From contig NC_079485.1 of assembly GCF_026230105.1 (NCBI RefSeq), positions 14,330,872-14,394,871 on the forward strand: 64,000 nucleotides of DNA, given 5' to 3'. Origin of the DNA: Diorhabda sublineata. Its lineage: Eukaryota > Arthropoda > Insecta > Coleoptera > Chrysomelidae. A program made the translations under genes and the position numbers. Numbering within the stretch: the first letter of the stretch is position 1; each line of letters opens with the position of its first letter. A model generated the notes under the pieces. That model saw only the letters and a program-made list of their open reading frames with translations. It ran no database searches and was not told where the DNA came from. Below are positions 63,986 through 64,000 of this stretch, one piece after another.

Positions 63986-64000
63986 GAAAAAATAAATTTA

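Overview
This is an AT-rich animal nuclear window, almost certainly from an insect. It contains many decayed mariner, Tc1-like and non-LTR elements, several short TTAGG (insect telomere-type) runs and (AT)n microsatellites. It has no bacterial gene organisation. I could not identify any intact host protein-coding gene, tRNA, rRNA or CRISPR array. Nearly all recognisable coding signal is transposase or reverse transcriptase with stops and frameshifts. The stretch reads as a gene desert or one or more long introns. I cannot name the species.

Layout. 0-10 kb: three different mariner relics, two internally deleted copies and one 3' end of a mariner with the N-terminal motif CYDFRRGL, two minus-strand CR1/Jockey-like reverse transcriptase (RT) tails, an R1-like RT tail and an (AT)33 tract. 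10-20 kb: a DUF4817-type mariner/Tc3-like relic, a long CYDFRRGL mariner, two minus-strand mariner pieces, a plus-strand RT tail, an irritans-like mariner and an RNase-H-type non-LTR tail. 20-30 kb: a mariner split by a small inverted-repeat element, a satellite of about 170 bp in four units, a mariner with readable TIRs and TA duplication (23301-24384), a second RNase-H-type non-LTR tail, and a long fold-back element with TTAGG repeats in its loop. 30-41 kb: a GC-richer block, a Tc1 relic, a jockey tail split by a piggyBac-like element with TTAA ends, a second fold-back, a further RT tail, and an RTE-like element split by a mariner. 41-54 kb: three Tc1-like relics, four mariner relics, a TTAGG tract and a second long (AT)n. 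54-64 kb: two more Tc1-like relics, a PIF/Harbinger N-terminal fragment, a long jockey RT with FADD motif, and an RNase-H-type non-LTR relic inserted in a minisatellite of about 40-bp period.

The genes do not form a pathway. The useful biology is the insertion history: four nested or interrupting insertions can be read from target-site sequence or from continuation of the host element, and several families show repeated internal deletion. Between the repeats lie compositionally distinct, repeat-free blocks (24.7-25.1, 30.1-30.6, 34.3-34.7, 37.4-37.9, 51.3-51.6 and 61.3-61.9 kb) that are the best candidates for host regulatory DNA. Two short GC-rich or exon-like spots (40.5-40.8 and 54.5-54.7 kb) are the only weak hints of host exons. 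I found no convincing previously undescribed system.
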